Below the pieces are notes generated by a model. It had not been told where the DNA came from, made no database searches, and saw only the letters and a list, made by a program, of their open reading frames with translations. A program made the position numbers and the translations under genes. Shown here piece by piece: positions 51,671-60,925 of a stretch of 64,000 bases of DNA. Position 1 is the stretch's first letter. Every line of letters starts with the position of its first letter. Source of the stretch: Methylobacillus methanolivorans (GTDB taxonomy: Bacteria > Pseudomonadota > Gammaproteobacteria > Burkholderiales > Methylophilaceae); contig NZ_JBIWXY010000001.1 of assembly GCF_044751345.1 (NCBI RefSeq), positions 496,001 through 560,000 on the forward strand. Reading direction: 5' to 3'.

Positions 51671-53323
51671 TTATTTATTGAACTTGAAGTAGTTCATCAG
51701 TCCGTTAGTGGAGCTGTCATAGTCGGTGGACTCCTTGCCATCGTCTAGCTGCGGCAGGATCTTCTTGGCGATTTGCTTGCCGTACTCCACGCCCCACTGA
51801 TCGAAGGAGTTGATGTTCCAGATAATGCCTTGCACAAATATCTTGTGCTCATAGATGGCAATCAGCTTGCCCAGCATCCTAGGGGTGAGCTTCTCGAACA
51901 AGATTGTGGTGCTTGGGCGGTTACCTTCAAACACCTTGTGAGGTAATAAGGTTTCCAGTTCTTCGCCACTGAGGCCTTGGGCAACCAGTTCAGCCTTGGC
52001 TTCATCCAATGTTTTGCCTTGCATCAAGGCGCTGGTTTGTGCGAAGCAGTTGGCAAGCAAGATCAGGTGATGTTCGTTACCACCTTTGCCCACACTGTAT
52101 TGACTTTCCAGCGGCATCATGAAGTCGCAGGGAATCAGGCGATTACCTTGGTGGATGAGTTGGTAAAACGCATGCTGGCCGTTGGTACCAGCCTCGCCCC
52201 AGATGATAGGGCCGGTGGTGCATTGCACGATGCGGCCATCGCGGGCAACGAATTTACCATTGCTTTCCATATCTGCTTGCTGCAGATAAGCAGGAAAGCG
52301 TGCCAAACCTTGGTCGTAGGGCAGGATGGCGACACTGTCTGCGCCAAAGAAGTTGTTGTACCAGACGCCCAGCAAGCCCATGATCACAGGAATGTTTTGT
52401 TCCAGTGGCGTGTTCTTAAAATGCAGGTCAATGTCATGGCCGCCTTGCAGTAGCTCCTCAAAGTGATCCATGCCGATGTAAATGGCAATCGACAATCCAA
52501 TTGCAGACCAGAGTGAGTAGCGTCCGCCTACCCAGTCCCAGAATTCAAACATGTTGTCAGCATCAATACCAAACTTGCTGACTTCATTTGCGTTGGTGGA
52601 AATGGCAACGAAGTGTTTGGCAACGTGTGCTTCATCCTTAGCTGCTTGCAAGAACCATTGACGCGCGGAGTGCGCATTGGTCATGGTTTCTTGGGTGGTG
52701 AACGTCTTCGAGGCGACGATGAATAGCGTCGTTTCTGGATCGCATTGCTCCAGTGTTTGTGCAAGGTGGGTGCCATCGATATTGGAAACGAAATGGACGT
52801 TCAGGCCAGCTTGAGCATAAGGCTTGAGAGCGCCGCATACCATGACTGGGCCAAGATCAGAGCCGCCGATGCCGATGTTGACAATGTCGGTGATGCGCTT
52901 GCCTGAATAGCCTTTCCATGTGCCAGAGCGGATGCCTTCGCTGAATTTGCGCATTTGCGCCAGCACACGGTTGACCTCGGGCATGACGTCCTTGTCGTCA
53001 ACATATATAGGTGTGTTGCTGCGGTTGCGCAGGGCAGTGTGCAATACGGCACGGTTTTCGGTGAAGTTGATCTTCTCGCCGGTAAACATGCGGTCACGCC
53101 ATTCTTCTACCTTGGAGTCACGTGCCAGCTTGAATAGCAGCGGCAATGTCTCATCGGTGATGCGATGCTTGGAATAGTCCAGCAGCAAACCTTCGGATTT
53201 CAGGGAGAATTTTTCAAATCGACGCCCATCCTTGGTAAACATATCCCGCATTTGCAGGGGGAGGATTTCTTGATAATGGGCGCTAAGGTCATGCCAGACC
53301 GGACAGTTTGTTGGGTTTGTCAT
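51671..53323 (-). CDS. pgi: Glucose-6-phosphate isomerase
   Basis: 550 residues, the usual Pgi length. Signatures are IGIGGSDLGPVMVCGAL (sugar phosphate binding) and FIVASKTFTTQETMTNAHSA. The catalytic Glu is in WDWVGGRYSLWSAIGLSI, the His in LIHQGNRLIPCDF, and the C-terminal Lys is in FDQWGVEYGKQIA. It interconverts glucose-6-P and fructose-6-P. In ribulose-monophosphate methylotrophs this reaction is part of formaldehyde assimilation and oxidation cycles; that link depends on the organism guess. Confidence 0.97.
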   Translation of the reverse strand: MTNPTNCPVWHDLSAHYQEILPLQMRDMFTKDGRRFEKFSLKSEGLLLDYSKHRITDETLPLLFKLARDSKVEEWRDRMFTGEKINFTENRAVLHTALRNRSNTPIYVDDKDVMPEVNRVLAQMRKFSEGIRSGTWKGYSGKRITDIVNIGIGGSDLGPVMVCGALKPYAQAGLNVHFVSNIDGTHLAQTLEQCDPETTLFIVASKTFTTQETMTNAHSARQWFLQAAKDEAHVAKHFVAISTNANEVSKFGIDADNMFEFWDWVGGRYSLWSAIGLSIAIYIGMDHFEELLQGGHDIDLHFKNTPLEQNIPVIMGLLGVWYNNFFGADSVAILPYDQGLARFPAYLQQADMESNGKFVARDGRIVQCTTGPIIWGEAGTNGQHAFYQLIHQGNRLIPCDFMMPLESQYSVGKGGNEHHLILLANCFAQTSALMQGKTLDEAKAELVAQGLSGEELETLLPHKVFEGNRPSTTILFEKLTPRMLGKLIAIYEHKIFVQGIIWNINSFDQWGVEYGKQIAKKILPQLDDGKESTDYDSSTNGLMNYFKFNK

Positions 53324-53533
53324 TGCGGCTTATAGGTTTATTGGTAATCTTTTTAAAGTGGGTTGGTCATCGCGTGTGTTGGGGTATTGGCGTAAGCTGG
53401 CATGTCAATCCGAACAGCTTGCTGCATATAATGACCAGATTCAATCCTAATGATTCTATTCAATTCTGAGTAAATAGACAATTTTAGTATGTGGGGCGTT
53501 ATTGTGAGGGGCATGGTGCAATGTAGGTTGTGA

Positions 53534-53562
53534 TTGATTAATTGATATTTTTTAGCTATAGT
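53534..53562 (+). promoter_or_regulatory. Sigma-70 promoter of the rpsF operon
   Basis: TTGATT (53534-53539), a 17-bp spacer, then TATAGT (53557-53562). It lies in the 304-bp divergent gap between pgi and rpsF, whose remaining sequence shows no coding potential. Confidence 0.6.
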
Positions 53563-53580
53563 TGCGGGTTTTCCACCTTG

Positions 53581-53604
53581 CCTTACCGTTGCGCATACGG
53601 GAGG
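53581..53604 (+). promoter_or_regulatory. Possible S6:S18 autoregulatory hairpin in the rpsF leader
   Basis: CCTTACCGT (53581-53589) can pair with ACGGGAGG (53597-53604), leaving a bulged A and a 7-base loop. It is 23 bp before the rpsF start. In many bacteria the S6:S18 pair represses its operon at such a leader; the match to that motif is loose. Confidence 0.35.
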
Positions 53605-53627
53605 CTGTTAATCCAAAAGGAGTTTCT

Positions 53628-54008
53628 ATGCGACATTATGAAATCGTTTTTATCGTCCATCCGGACCAAAGCGAGCAAGTGCCAGCGATGATTGAACGCT
53701 ATCGCACCCTCGTGACTTCCAATGGCGGTACCATCCATCGCCTGGAAGATTGGGGTCGTCGTCAACTGGCTTACCCAATCCAGAAAATCCACAAGGCACA
53801 TTACGTGCTGATGAACATTGAAGCTAGCCAAGCAGTTCTTGATGAGCTTGAGCACGCATTCAAGTTCAACGATGCAGTATTGCGTCACCTGACACTGAAT
53901 ACTAGCGAAGCAGTGACTGCACCATCCCCAATGATGAAGGAAGAGAAGTCCAAGTCATTGTTGGCTAAGGATGATGCTGCACCTGCAGCAGAGCAAGCTA
54001 CAGCTTAA
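53628..54008 (+). CDS. rpsF: 30S ribosomal protein S6
   Basis: 126 residues from the ATG at 53628 (AAAAGGAG seven bases upstream). S6 fold blocks are MRHYEIVFIVHPDQSEQVP, IHRLEDWGRRQLAYPIQK and AHYVLMNIEASQAVLDELE. The C-terminal tail is Ala/Ser-rich, with AAPAAEQATA at the end. It binds S18 on the 30S platform. First gene of rpsF-priB-rpsR-rplI. Confidence 0.97.
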   Translation: MRHYEIVFIVHPDQSEQVPAMIERYRTLVTSNGGTIHRLEDWGRRQLAYPIQKIHKAHYVLMNIEASQAVLDELEHAFKFNDAVLRHLTLNTSEAVTAPSPMMKEEKSKSLLAKDDAAPAAEQATA

Positions 54009-54011
54009 GTA

Positions 54012-54311
54012 GTGAGTTTAAACAGGCTGGAGTTGAGTGGCGAGTTCGCGCAAGTAGCCGAACTGCGATATACCCCAGCAGGAATACCAGTATTGAGTTT
54101 CGTCCTGAAGCATTTATCTGAACAGGTCGAAGCGGGAATGAAGCGCAAGGTTGAATGCGATGTGTCCAGTGTGGCCATGGGGCCGCTGGCACTGGAAGTG
54201 CAGGAGATCAATGCGGGCACCCAGGTGAAAGTCACCGGGTTTCTGGCAAAGCGCAGTCTCAAAAGCTCGCAACTGGTATTGCATATACAAACATTAGAAA
54301 GAATTATCTGA
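54012..54311 (+). CDS. priB: Primosomal replication protein N (PriB)
   Basis: 99 residues with GTG start, a dimeric OB-fold ssDNA-binding protein of the PriA restart primosome. Family pattern: NRLELSGEFAQVAELRYTPA, then GIPVLSFVLKH and VKVTGFLAKRSLKSSQLVLH. PriB is confined to beta- and gammaproteobacteria and sits between rpsF and rpsR, exactly as here, which supports the phylogenetic placement of the window. Confidence 0.95.
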   Translation: MSLNRLELSGEFAQVAELRYTPAGIPVLSFVLKHLSEQVEAGMKRKVECDVSSVAMGPLALEVQEINAGTQVKVTGFLAKRSLKSSQLVLHIQTLERII

Positions 54312-54323
54312 AAGGTTTTTATC

Positions 54324-54551
54324 ATGGCACGTGACATGTTCAAACGCCGCCGCTACTGCCGTTTCTCGGCAGAGGGCATCAAGCAAGTGGATTACAAGGA
54401 TGCTGATCTGTTGAAGGATTTCATCAACGAAAACGGCAAGATCATCCCAGCTCGTATTACTGGTACCAAGGCCAAGTATCAGCGTCAGCTGACTACTGCA
54501 GTGAAGCGCGCTCGCTTCCTTGCTCTTCTGCCATACACTGACAAGCACTAA
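54324..54551 (+). CDS. rpsR: 30S ribosomal protein S18
   Basis: 75 residues. Blocks FKRRRYCRFSAEGIKQVDYK, then LLKDFINENGKIIPARITGT and YQRQLTTAVKRARFLALLPY are the standard S18 core. One Cys only (YCRF), so it is the zinc-free form. It binds S6 and 16S rRNA on the platform. The 12-bp gap after priB and 11 bp before rplI show a single transcript. Confidence 0.98.
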   Translation: MARDMFKRRRYCRFSAEGIKQVDYKDADLLKDFINENGKIIPARITGTKAKYQRQLTTAVKRARFLALLPYTDKH

Positions 54552-54562
54552 GAGGTGACACC

Positions 54563-55009
54563 ATGCAAATTATTTTGTTGGAAAAAGTAGTTAATCTGGG
54601 CAATCTTGGTGACATCGTTAAGGTAAAGGATGGCTATGGCCGTAACTTCCTGATCCCTCAAGGCAAGGCTAAGCGTGCAACTGAAGCTAACAAGGCTGAA
54701 TTTGAAGCGCGTCGTGCAGAGCTGGAAAAGCAACAGGCTGAGCAATTGGCTGCTGCACAAAAGCGTGGCGAAAAGCTGGCTGGCTTCCTGCTGCAGGTTT
54801 CTCAAAAGGCAGGTGTGGATGGTCGTCTGTTCGGTTCTGTGACCACAGGTGACATTGCTGAAGCCCTGACTGCTCAAGGCTTTGAGACTACTAAGTCTGA
54901 AGTTCGCCTGCCAGACGGTCCTTTGAAGGTGATTGGTGATCACCAAATCAACATCGCGCTACACCACGATGTTGTCGTTGAAATCACGGTTTCCGTACTC
55001 GGCGAATAA
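54563..55009 (+). CDS. rplI: 50S ribosomal protein L9
   Basis: 148 residues. The N-terminal domain (QIILLEKVVNLGNLGDIVKV, then KDGYGRNFLIPQGKAKRAT) is joined by the long charged helix about 45-80 (EFEARRAELEKQQAEQLAAA) to the C-terminal rRNA-binding domain with DGRLFGSVTTGDIAEAL. It sits at the base of the L1 stalk and affects frame maintenance. Last gene of the rpsF operon, followed by a UUCG terminator. Confidence 0.97.
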   Translation: MQIILLEKVVNLGNLGDIVKVKDGYGRNFLIPQGKAKRATEANKAEFEARRAELEKQQAEQLAAAQKRGEKLAGFLLQVSQKAGVDGRLFGSVTTGDIAEALTAQGFETTKSEVRLPDGPLKVIGDHQINIALHHDVVVEITVSVLGE

Positions 55010-55035
55010 GATTAGACAAGGCTTTTACGCCATTG

Positions 55036-55061
55036 AAAGGGCTGCTTCGGCAGCCCTTTTT
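55036..55061 (+). terminator. Intrinsic terminator of the rpsF operon
   Basis: AAAGGGCTGC (55036-55045), TTCG tetraloop, GCAGCCCTTT (55050-55059), then TTGTTTTTTG. A textbook intrinsic terminator. Confidence 0.92.
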
Positions 55062-55127
55062 GTTTTTTGTCGACGACTTATGTTGCGGTGCAGCACCAAG
55101 CCGCAAGCCTAATTGCTATAATGCGCC

Positions 55128-56513
55128 ATGGCTGATGACACACTAGAATCCTTAAAACTTCCCCCGCATTCCGTAGAGGCCGAGCAATCCGTATTGGGCG
55201 GCTTGCTGCTTGAAAATGAAGCGATGGATCGCATCGCGGATGTCCTCGGGCCTGATGATTTTTACCGACATGACCACAAGCTGATTTTTCAGCATATCGG
55301 CCGCCTGTTCGAGCGTAGCAGGCCTGCCGATATCGTCACGGTAGCAGAGTCGCTGGAAAACTCTGCTGAGCTTTCCAGCGTGGGGGGCCTGGCGTACCTC
55401 GCGGCATTAGCCCAGAACACGCCGACTGCAGCCAATATTCGCCGTTATGCCGAAATCGTGCGTGAACGGTCTGTGATGCGCAAGCTGGTTGAAGTTGGTT
55501 CCAATATTGCCGAGAGTGCTTACAACCCCCTGGGACGTGATGCCCAGCAATTGCTGGATGAGGCCGAGGCCAAGATTTTCCAGATTGCCGAAGGGGGCAA
55601 ACGCTCTACGCAGGGCTTTCTGGATATGAAAACCCTGTTGCCTCAGGTGGCTGACCGCATTGATTACCTCTATCAACGTGACAATCACAGCGATGTGACG
55701 GGTATTCCTACCGGCTTTGCTGATCTTGATGGCATGACATCAGGTATGCAGCCGGGCGATTTGATTATCGTGGCAGGGCGCCCATCCATGGGTAAGACTG
55801 CTTTCTCACTGAATATTGCCGAGAATGTCGCCCTGGATACTGGTAAGCCTGTGGCGGTATTCTCCATGGAAATGGGTGCCACACAGCTCGTGACGCGTAT
55901 GATTGGTTCCATCGGCAAGCTTGACCAGCATAAAATGCGTAACGGTAACCTAGAGGATGAAGACTGGGTGCGTTTGACAACGGCGCTGGGCAAGCTCAAT
56001 GAGGCGCCTATCTTTATTGATGAAGGCGCAGGCCTCAGTTCTTTTGAAGTTCGCGCACGTGCGCGCCGGTTGCACCGGCAAGTAGGTGAGCTTGGCTTGA
56101 TCGTCATTGACTACTTGCAGTTGATGACCGGCACATCCACAGGTGGTAAGAGTGAGAACCGTGCCACGGAAATTTCTGAAATCTCTCGTTCGCTCAAGGC
56201 TTTGGCGAAAGAGCTGAATGTTCCTTTGATTGCTTTGTCACAGCTCAACCGTAGCGTGGAGCAGCGCCCGGACAAGCGCCCGGTCATGTCAGATTTACGT
56301 GAATCTGGGGCGATTGAGCAGGATGCTGACTTGATTTTGTTCATCTATCGCGATCAAGTCTACAACCCGGATAGCCCCGATAAAGGCACCGCTGAGATTA
56401 TCATCGCCAAGCAACGTAACGGCCCAATTGGGCGCGTACGTTTGACCTTCCTTGGCGAAAATACCCGCTTTGAGAATTTCGTCGGGCAATATCACGATAA
56501 CTATGACGAGTAA
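55128..56513 (+). CDS. dnaB: Replicative DNA helicase DnaB
   Basis: 461 residues. The N-terminal primase/loader domain opens LPPHSVEAEQSVLGGLLLEN. The RecA-like motor has Walker A AGRPSMGKTAFSLNIAEN (about 215-232), VFSMEMGATQLVTRM, the Walker B region LIVIDYLQLMTG and the arginine-finger region LRESGAIEQDADLILFIYR. It forms a hexamer on the lagging strand. No intein is present. Its stop is 2 bp before alr. Confidence 0.98.
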   Translation: MADDTLESLKLPPHSVEAEQSVLGGLLLENEAMDRIADVLGPDDFYRHDHKLIFQHIGRLFERSRPADIVTVAESLENSAELSSVGGLAYLAALAQNTPTAANIRRYAEIVRERSVMRKLVEVGSNIAESAYNPLGRDAQQLLDEAEAKIFQIAEGGKRSTQGFLDMKTLLPQVADRIDYLYQRDNHSDVTGIPTGFADLDGMTSGMQPGDLIIVAGRPSMGKTAFSLNIAENVALDTGKPVAVFSMEMGATQLVTRMIGSIGKLDQHKMRNGNLEDEDWVRLTTALGKLNEAPIFIDEGAGLSSFEVRARARRLHRQVGELGLIVIDYLQLMTGTSTGGKSENRATEISEISRSLKALAKELNVPLIALSQLNRSVEQRPDKRPVMSDLRESGAIEQDADLILFIYRDQVYNPDSPDKGTAEIIIAKQRNGPIGRVRLTFLGENTRFENFVGQYHDNYDE

Positions 56514-56515
56514 GC

Positions 56516-57589
56516 ATGCGCGCAACCAAGGCGACAATTGACCTAGGCGCTTTGCGCCATAATTTACAATTGGTGCGGCGTCATGCGCCTGCTTCCAAGA
56601 TATTGGCTGTAGTGAAGGCAGATGCCTATGGACATGGTTTGTTGCGTGCTGCTCCTGGCCTGGAAGATGCTGATGGCTTTGGCGTGTTACGCCTGGGTGA
56701 AGCATTGGCTTTGCGTGAAGCGGGGTATAGCCAGCAGTTATTGCTATTAGAGGGCGTATTCAGCGCAGATGAGTTAGATGCTGCTGCCATGCATGACGTT
56801 AGCATTGTGGTGCATCATGATGCGCAACTCGCCATGCTGGAGGCGAGGGCTGCAACACTGGCAAAGCCTATTTCCGTGTTTCTCAAGATGAACAGTGGCA
56901 TGAACCGCCTGGGATTTAAGCCGCAGGCATATAAGGCCGCTTTGCAACGGCTTGAAGCCTGCCTCGGGGTAGCTGCTATTCAATTGATGACGCATTTTGC
57001 GACAGCTGATGATGAGCACGGTATCGCTAGCCAGTTAGGTGTGTTCGATGATGCAACTGCAGGAGCATCTTATCCCGTAAGTTTGGCCAATTCGGCCGCT
57101 ATCCTGCGCTTTCCAGAAGCGCATCGCGACTGGGTCAGGCCAGGTATTATCCTTTATGGTGCCACACCGGTAACGGGTGTGACGGCTGCCAGTTTCGGTT
57201 TGCAGCCGGTCATGCACTTCACGAGCGAGGTAATTGCAGTCCAAACCCTGGAGGCTGGGGAAATTCTCGGCTATGGCGCTAGATTTACCGCTACACAAAC
57301 CACCAGGGTGGCGATTGTCGCCTGTGGTTATGCAGATGGATATCCACGCCATGCCCCCAATGGCACGCCTATCGCGGTTGATGGGCAGCTGACACAAACG
57401 CTGGGCCGTGTTTCCATGGATATGCTGGTTGCGGATATCACTTACTTGCCCAATGCTGGTGTTGGTAGTGTTGTTGAGCTGTGGGGCGGGGTGGTCCCCG
57501 TGGATGCCGTGGCAGAAGCAGCTGGTACGGTAGGATATGAATTATTGTGTGCCGTGGCGCCACGTGTAGTGTTCAAGGTGACGGGCTGA
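56516..57589 (+). CDS. alr: Alanine racemase
   Basis: 357 residues, PLP enzyme converting L- to D-alanine for peptidoglycan. The PLP Lys34 lies in AVVKADAYGHGLLRA. The second catalytic base Tyr is in LGYGARFTATQTTRVA, and the dimer-side blocks MNSGMNRLGFK and GRVSMDMLVADIT are intact. Two base pairs behind dnaB and overlapping radA by one base, it is part of a dnaB-alr-radA transcript common in betaproteobacteria. Confidence 0.97.
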   Translation: MRATKATIDLGALRHNLQLVRRHAPASKILAVVKADAYGHGLLRAAPGLEDADGFGVLRLGEALALREAGYSQQLLLLEGVFSADELDAAAMHDVSIVVHHDAQLAMLEARAATLAKPISVFLKMNSGMNRLGFKPQAYKAALQRLEACLGVAAIQLMTHFATADDEHGIASQLGVFDDATAGASYPVSLANSAAILRFPEAHRDWVRPGIILYGATPVTGVTAASFGLQPVMHFTSEVIAVQTLEAGEILGYGARFTATQTTRVAIVACGYADGYPRHAPNGTPIAVDGQLTQTLGRVSMDMLVADITYLPNAGVGSVVELWGGVVPVDAVAEAAGTVGYELLCAVAPRVVFKVTG

Positions 57590-58950
57590 TGGCAAAAGCA
57601 AAAACGGTATATAGCTGCACCGAATGTGGTGGGCAAACCCCAAAGTGGCAAGGGCAGTGCCCTTCGTGCATGGCCTGGAATACGCTGGTTGAAAGCGTGG
57701 TAGAAACTACCACCAGTCAGAACCGCTACGCAGCTCTTGCCCAATCCAGTGGCTTGCAAAAGCTCGCTGATGTCGAAGCGGCAGATGTGCCACGACATCC
57801 AACAGGTATCCATGAGTTTGATCGTGTCCTCGGTGGTGGCTTGGTACCTGGTGGTGTAGTGTTGATTGGTGGTGATCCAGGCATCGGTAAATCCACCTTG
57901 CTGTTGCAGACCTTATGCCATATCAGCAGTGCACGTAAGGCGTTATATGTGTCAGGTGAGGAATCCGCACAGCAGATTGCCATGCGTGCCAAGCGATTAG
58001 GCCTGGACGCCGGGCCGGTAGAGCTCTTGGCCGAAATCAGCCTGGAAAAAATTCTCGCTACCTTGCAACAACACAAACCCGAAGTTGCGGTCATCGACTC
58101 CATACAAACCATGTATTCCGAGGCTTTGCAGTCTGCTCCTGGTTCCGTGGCACAAGTGCGTGAGTGTTCCGCGCAACTGACACGTTTTGCTAAGCAGGCT
58201 GGCGTCACCATGATCCTAGTTGGTCATGTGACCAAAGAAGGCGCATTGGCCGGGCCACGTGTGCTGGAGCATATTGTTGACACTGTGTTGTATTTTGAAG
58301 GCGACCAGAACTCCAGCTTTCGCTTGGTGAGGGCTTTCAAGAATCGCTTTGGTGCGGTAAATGAGTTGGGAGTATTTGCCATGACGGAAAAAGGCCTGCG
58401 CGAAGTCAGCAATCCTTCCGCCTTGTTCCTGTCGCACCATGCCGAAGAAGTGGCAGGTTCCTGCATTACTGTGACGCAGGAAGGTAGCAGGCCTTTATTG
58501 GTGGAAGTGCAGGCATTGGTTGACGAGGCCCATGCGCCTAACCCCAAGCGCCTGTGCGTTGGTTTGGAACAAAACAGGCTCGCCATGTTGCTTGCCGTCT
58601 TGCATCGTCACGCCGGGGTTGCCTGTTTCGACCAGGATGTATTCATCAATGCCGTGGGCGGTGTGAGAATCAGCGAGCCTGCGGTAGACCTTGCCGTATT
58701 GCTTGCTATTGTTTCTTCGCTGAAAAACAAACCCCTGAACAATAAATTAATCGTGTTTGGCGAGGTCGGTTTGGCAGGGGAGGTTCGCCCAGTCCAGCGC
58801 GGACAAGAGCGCTTGCGCGAAGCAGCCAAGCTTGGTTTTACTCATGCCATTGTGCCCAAGTCTAACTTGCCTAAACAGGCGATTGCTGGCATGGAGGTTA
58901 AGGGCGTTGAGCGCCTGGATCAGGCTTTGCAGTTGTTACGTAATGGCTGA
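57589..58950 (+). CDS. radA: DNA repair protein RadA
   Basis: 453 residues from the ATG at 57589, which overlaps the alr stop. A C4 zinc finger CTECGGQTPKWQGQCPSC opens the protein. It is followed by Walker A GGDPGIGKSTLLLQ, the KNRFGAVNELGVF motif typical of RadA, and a Lon-like C-terminal domain (VGGVRISEPAVDLAVLLAIV). RadA is a branch-migration helicase acting with RecA. The gene ends before tRNA-Ser. Confidence 0.97.
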   Translation: MAKAKTVYSCTECGGQTPKWQGQCPSCMAWNTLVESVVETTTSQNRYAALAQSSGLQKLADVEAADVPRHPTGIHEFDRVLGGGLVPGGVVLIGGDPGIGKSTLLLQTLCHISSARKALYVSGEESAQQIAMRAKRLGLDAGPVELLAEISLEKILATLQQHKPEVAVIDSIQTMYSEALQSAPGSVAQVRECSAQLTRFAKQAGVTMILVGHVTKEGALAGPRVLEHIVDTVLYFEGDQNSSFRLVRAFKNRFGAVNELGVFAMTEKGLREVSNPSALFLSHHAEEVAGSCITVTQEGSRPLLVEVQALVDEAHAPNPKRLCVGLEQNRLAMLLAVLHRHAGVACFDQDVFINAVGGVRISEPAVDLAVLLAIVSSLKNKPLNNKLIVFGEVGLAGEVRPVQRGQERLREAAKLGFTHAIVPKSNLPKQAIAGMEVKGVERLDQALQLLRNG

Positions 58951-59054
58951 GCGCTACCTCATTGATAACGCAATGATTTGGCAGCGTTTATGATTTTTTG
59001 GCAACTTTATCAAATAGATTGCATCATAAAAATAAGCGTTTTTAGCCAAAACAC

Positions 59055-59083
59055 TTGGTCTGTTCCGGATATTTATATATAAT
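59055..59083 (+). promoter_or_regulatory. Promoter of tRNA-Ser
   Basis: TTGGTC (59055-59060), a 17-bp spacer and TATAAT (59078-59083). The -10 lies 15 bases before the tRNA 5' end, a normal distance. Confidence 0.65.
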
Positions 59084-59098
59084 TCGGCCTCGTTTTGC

Positions 59099-59188
59099 GG
59101 AGAGGTGGATGAGTGGTTTAAGTCACCACCCTGGAAAGGTGGCACAGGGGCAACTCTGTCGAGGGTTCGAATCCCTCCCTCTCCGCCA
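59099..59188 (+). tRNA. tRNA-Ser (anticodon GGA)
   Basis: 90 nt with encoded CCA. The acceptor GGAGAGG/CCTCTCC pairs fully. The anticodon stem CCACC/GGTGG holds loop CTGGAAA with anticodon GGA. The long class II variable arm and the T-arm GAGGGTTCGAATCCCTC are typical. It is followed at once by an integrase gene, so it is the probable attachment site of the element to the right; the matching right repeat is not in the window. Confidence 0.97.
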
Positions 59189-59296
59189 AGTCATTGATAA
59201 GCTGTTGATTCCTCAGTAAGTCCTTGGGATCAATCAGATAATCCGACCTGATCGCTACACTTCAATGTTCCACTTTACATTGGAGAGTTGTGCGAT

Positions 59297-60925
59297 ATGT
59301 CCTCAGAGAAGTATCTCGAATTACGCGGTTCTACCTGGTGGTTTAGGCGCAAGGTGCCTTTAGCCGTCATCCCGCAGTTTCAGCATCGTAAAGAAATCCG
59401 TCATAGTCTAGGCACGACCATTCGCAGTGAAGCGGTCAAGCTGGCGCGTCTGCGTGCCGTTGAACTGGATCAGGCCTTTGAGACAGCCCTGGCCCGTGAG
59501 CGTGAACGGCTACCCAAGATGAAGCCTATTGTGCCGGTGACACTGACCCCGGAGCTGATTCGTTCTGTCTGTGAGCGCTGGATACAGTCGGTGGTATTGA
59601 GTAATGATCAGGATAGAGAGCAAGGCTTTGCTGACGTGTCGTATGACGACATCGCGGTAAACTTGCAGGAAGTCGATCCTCTCTTGCGTGAAGCCCGTGC
59701 CCGGGCACAGACGGAGGTAGTCGATCCGGCCTTGACCACGTTTCTGCATCTGAATGGCTTGCAGGTCAGCCCTGGGGATGCGCTTTATCGCAAGCTGCGT
59801 TATGAGTTCCTCAATGCGGTGTCTGCTGCGCATGAGGTCGTCAAGCGTCGCCATGAAGGCGAGCAGGTGCCGACTTCGGCGTATGTGCCAGTAGAGGCAT
59901 ATCGTTCCCAGACCGAAGCCCATCTCTCAGGAAGCAGAACCTCCATGGATGCGTTGTATACCTTATGGGAACAACAGGTCAAAGACCGGCCATATTCCAC
60001 CCTGGTATCGTTCAATGCCGTGCGTAAGGAATTCAAGGCCTTTCATCCAGAAGCCGGACAGGATATCTGCCTGATCACCCGCGCCATGGTGCTGGCTTAC
60101 CGTGATCATCTCCTGCAATCTCTCCAGCCCAAGACCGTCGAGAAGAAACTAGGCCTGTTGTGCGCCTTGCTACAGGTGGCGACAGACCGGGAACTCCTGC
60201 CCAGGAACCCCGCCAGTCGCATTACCGTGCCCAAGCCCAAAGTGATGCAGGTCTCCCGTCTGCCTTACAGCACAGAAGACCTTCGTACCATCGTAGGCTC
60301 CGCGCTCTACCAGGGGGACTTCACCCCCAGCAAACGCTCAGGTGCCGCCGCAGCGCGGTGGATACCACTGCTAGGCATCTTCACCGGCGCTCGGCTGGAG
60401 GAACTGGCCCAACTCAATGTCAGCGATATCCAGCACGATGCAGTGTATGGCTACTACATTCATATCAGTGACATCAGCGATGACGGCACGGGCAATAAAA
60501 CCCTCAAGACAGAAAGCTCGCGCCGTATCGTCCCCATCCATGCCAAGCTCATCGACGCAGGCTTCATCCGCTACTGGCAACGCTGCAAAGCAGACCAGCA
60601 CAGCAAGCTCTTTCCGGAGCTTATCCCGGATAAACGTGGCAAATACTCAGCGGGCTGGAGCAAGTGGTGGAGCCAATACTCCAGGGACGTGATCGGCATG
60701 ACCGACAAACGCAAGGTTTTCCATTCCTTCCGTCATGGCTTCAAGGATATCTGCCGTGAATGCGGGATAGGCGAAGATGTGCATGATGCATTGACCGGAC
60801 ATGCTGGCGGGGGTGTGGGACGTCGCTATGGCAGTCGCCAGTTTCCGAGGAAGGCATTGTTCGAGGCTATGCAGGGGTTTGCGATCGACGTGGAGGTGCC
60901 TATCATTGAAATGATGGTGGCGTGA
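59297..60925 (+). CDS. int: Tyrosine site-specific recombinase (integrase) with an N-terminal DUF6538-like domain
   Basis: 542 residues from the ATG at 59297 (GGAGAG ten bases upstream; a TTG at 59288 is too close to it). The N-terminus YLELRGSTWWFRRKVPLAVI, then HSLGTTIRSEAVKLARL, is the arm-binding-like domain seen in many proteobacterial island integrases. The catalytic set is complete: R366 (LGIFTGARLEELAQL), K404 (NKTLKTESSRR), H476-x-x-R479 (FHSFRHGF), H502 (LTGHAGGGVG) and nucleophile Y511 (RRYGSRQFP). It should integrate and excise the element at tRNA-Ser. Confidence 0.93.
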   Translation: MSSEKYLELRGSTWWFRRKVPLAVIPQFQHRKEIRHSLGTTIRSEAVKLARLRAVELDQAFETALARERERLPKMKPIVPVTLTPELIRSVCERWIQSVVLSNDQDREQGFADVSYDDIAVNLQEVDPLLREARARAQTEVVDPALTTFLHLNGLQVSPGDALYRKLRYEFLNAVSAAHEVVKRRHEGEQVPTSAYVPVEAYRSQTEAHLSGSRTSMDALYTLWEQQVKDRPYSTLVSFNAVRKEFKAFHPEAGQDICLITRAMVLAYRDHLLQSLQPKTVEKKLGLLCALLQVATDRELLPRNPASRITVPKPKVMQVSRLPYSTEDLRTIVGSALYQGDFTPSKRSGAAAARWIPLLGIFTGARLEELAQLNVSDIQHDAVYGYYIHISDISDDGTGNKTLKTESSRRIVPIHAKLIDAGFIRYWQRCKADQHSKLFPELIPDKRGKYSAGWSKWWSQYSRDVIGMTDKRKVFHSFRHGFKDICRECGIGEDVHDALTGHAGGGVGRRYGSRQFPRKALFEAMQGFAIDVEVPIIEMMVA

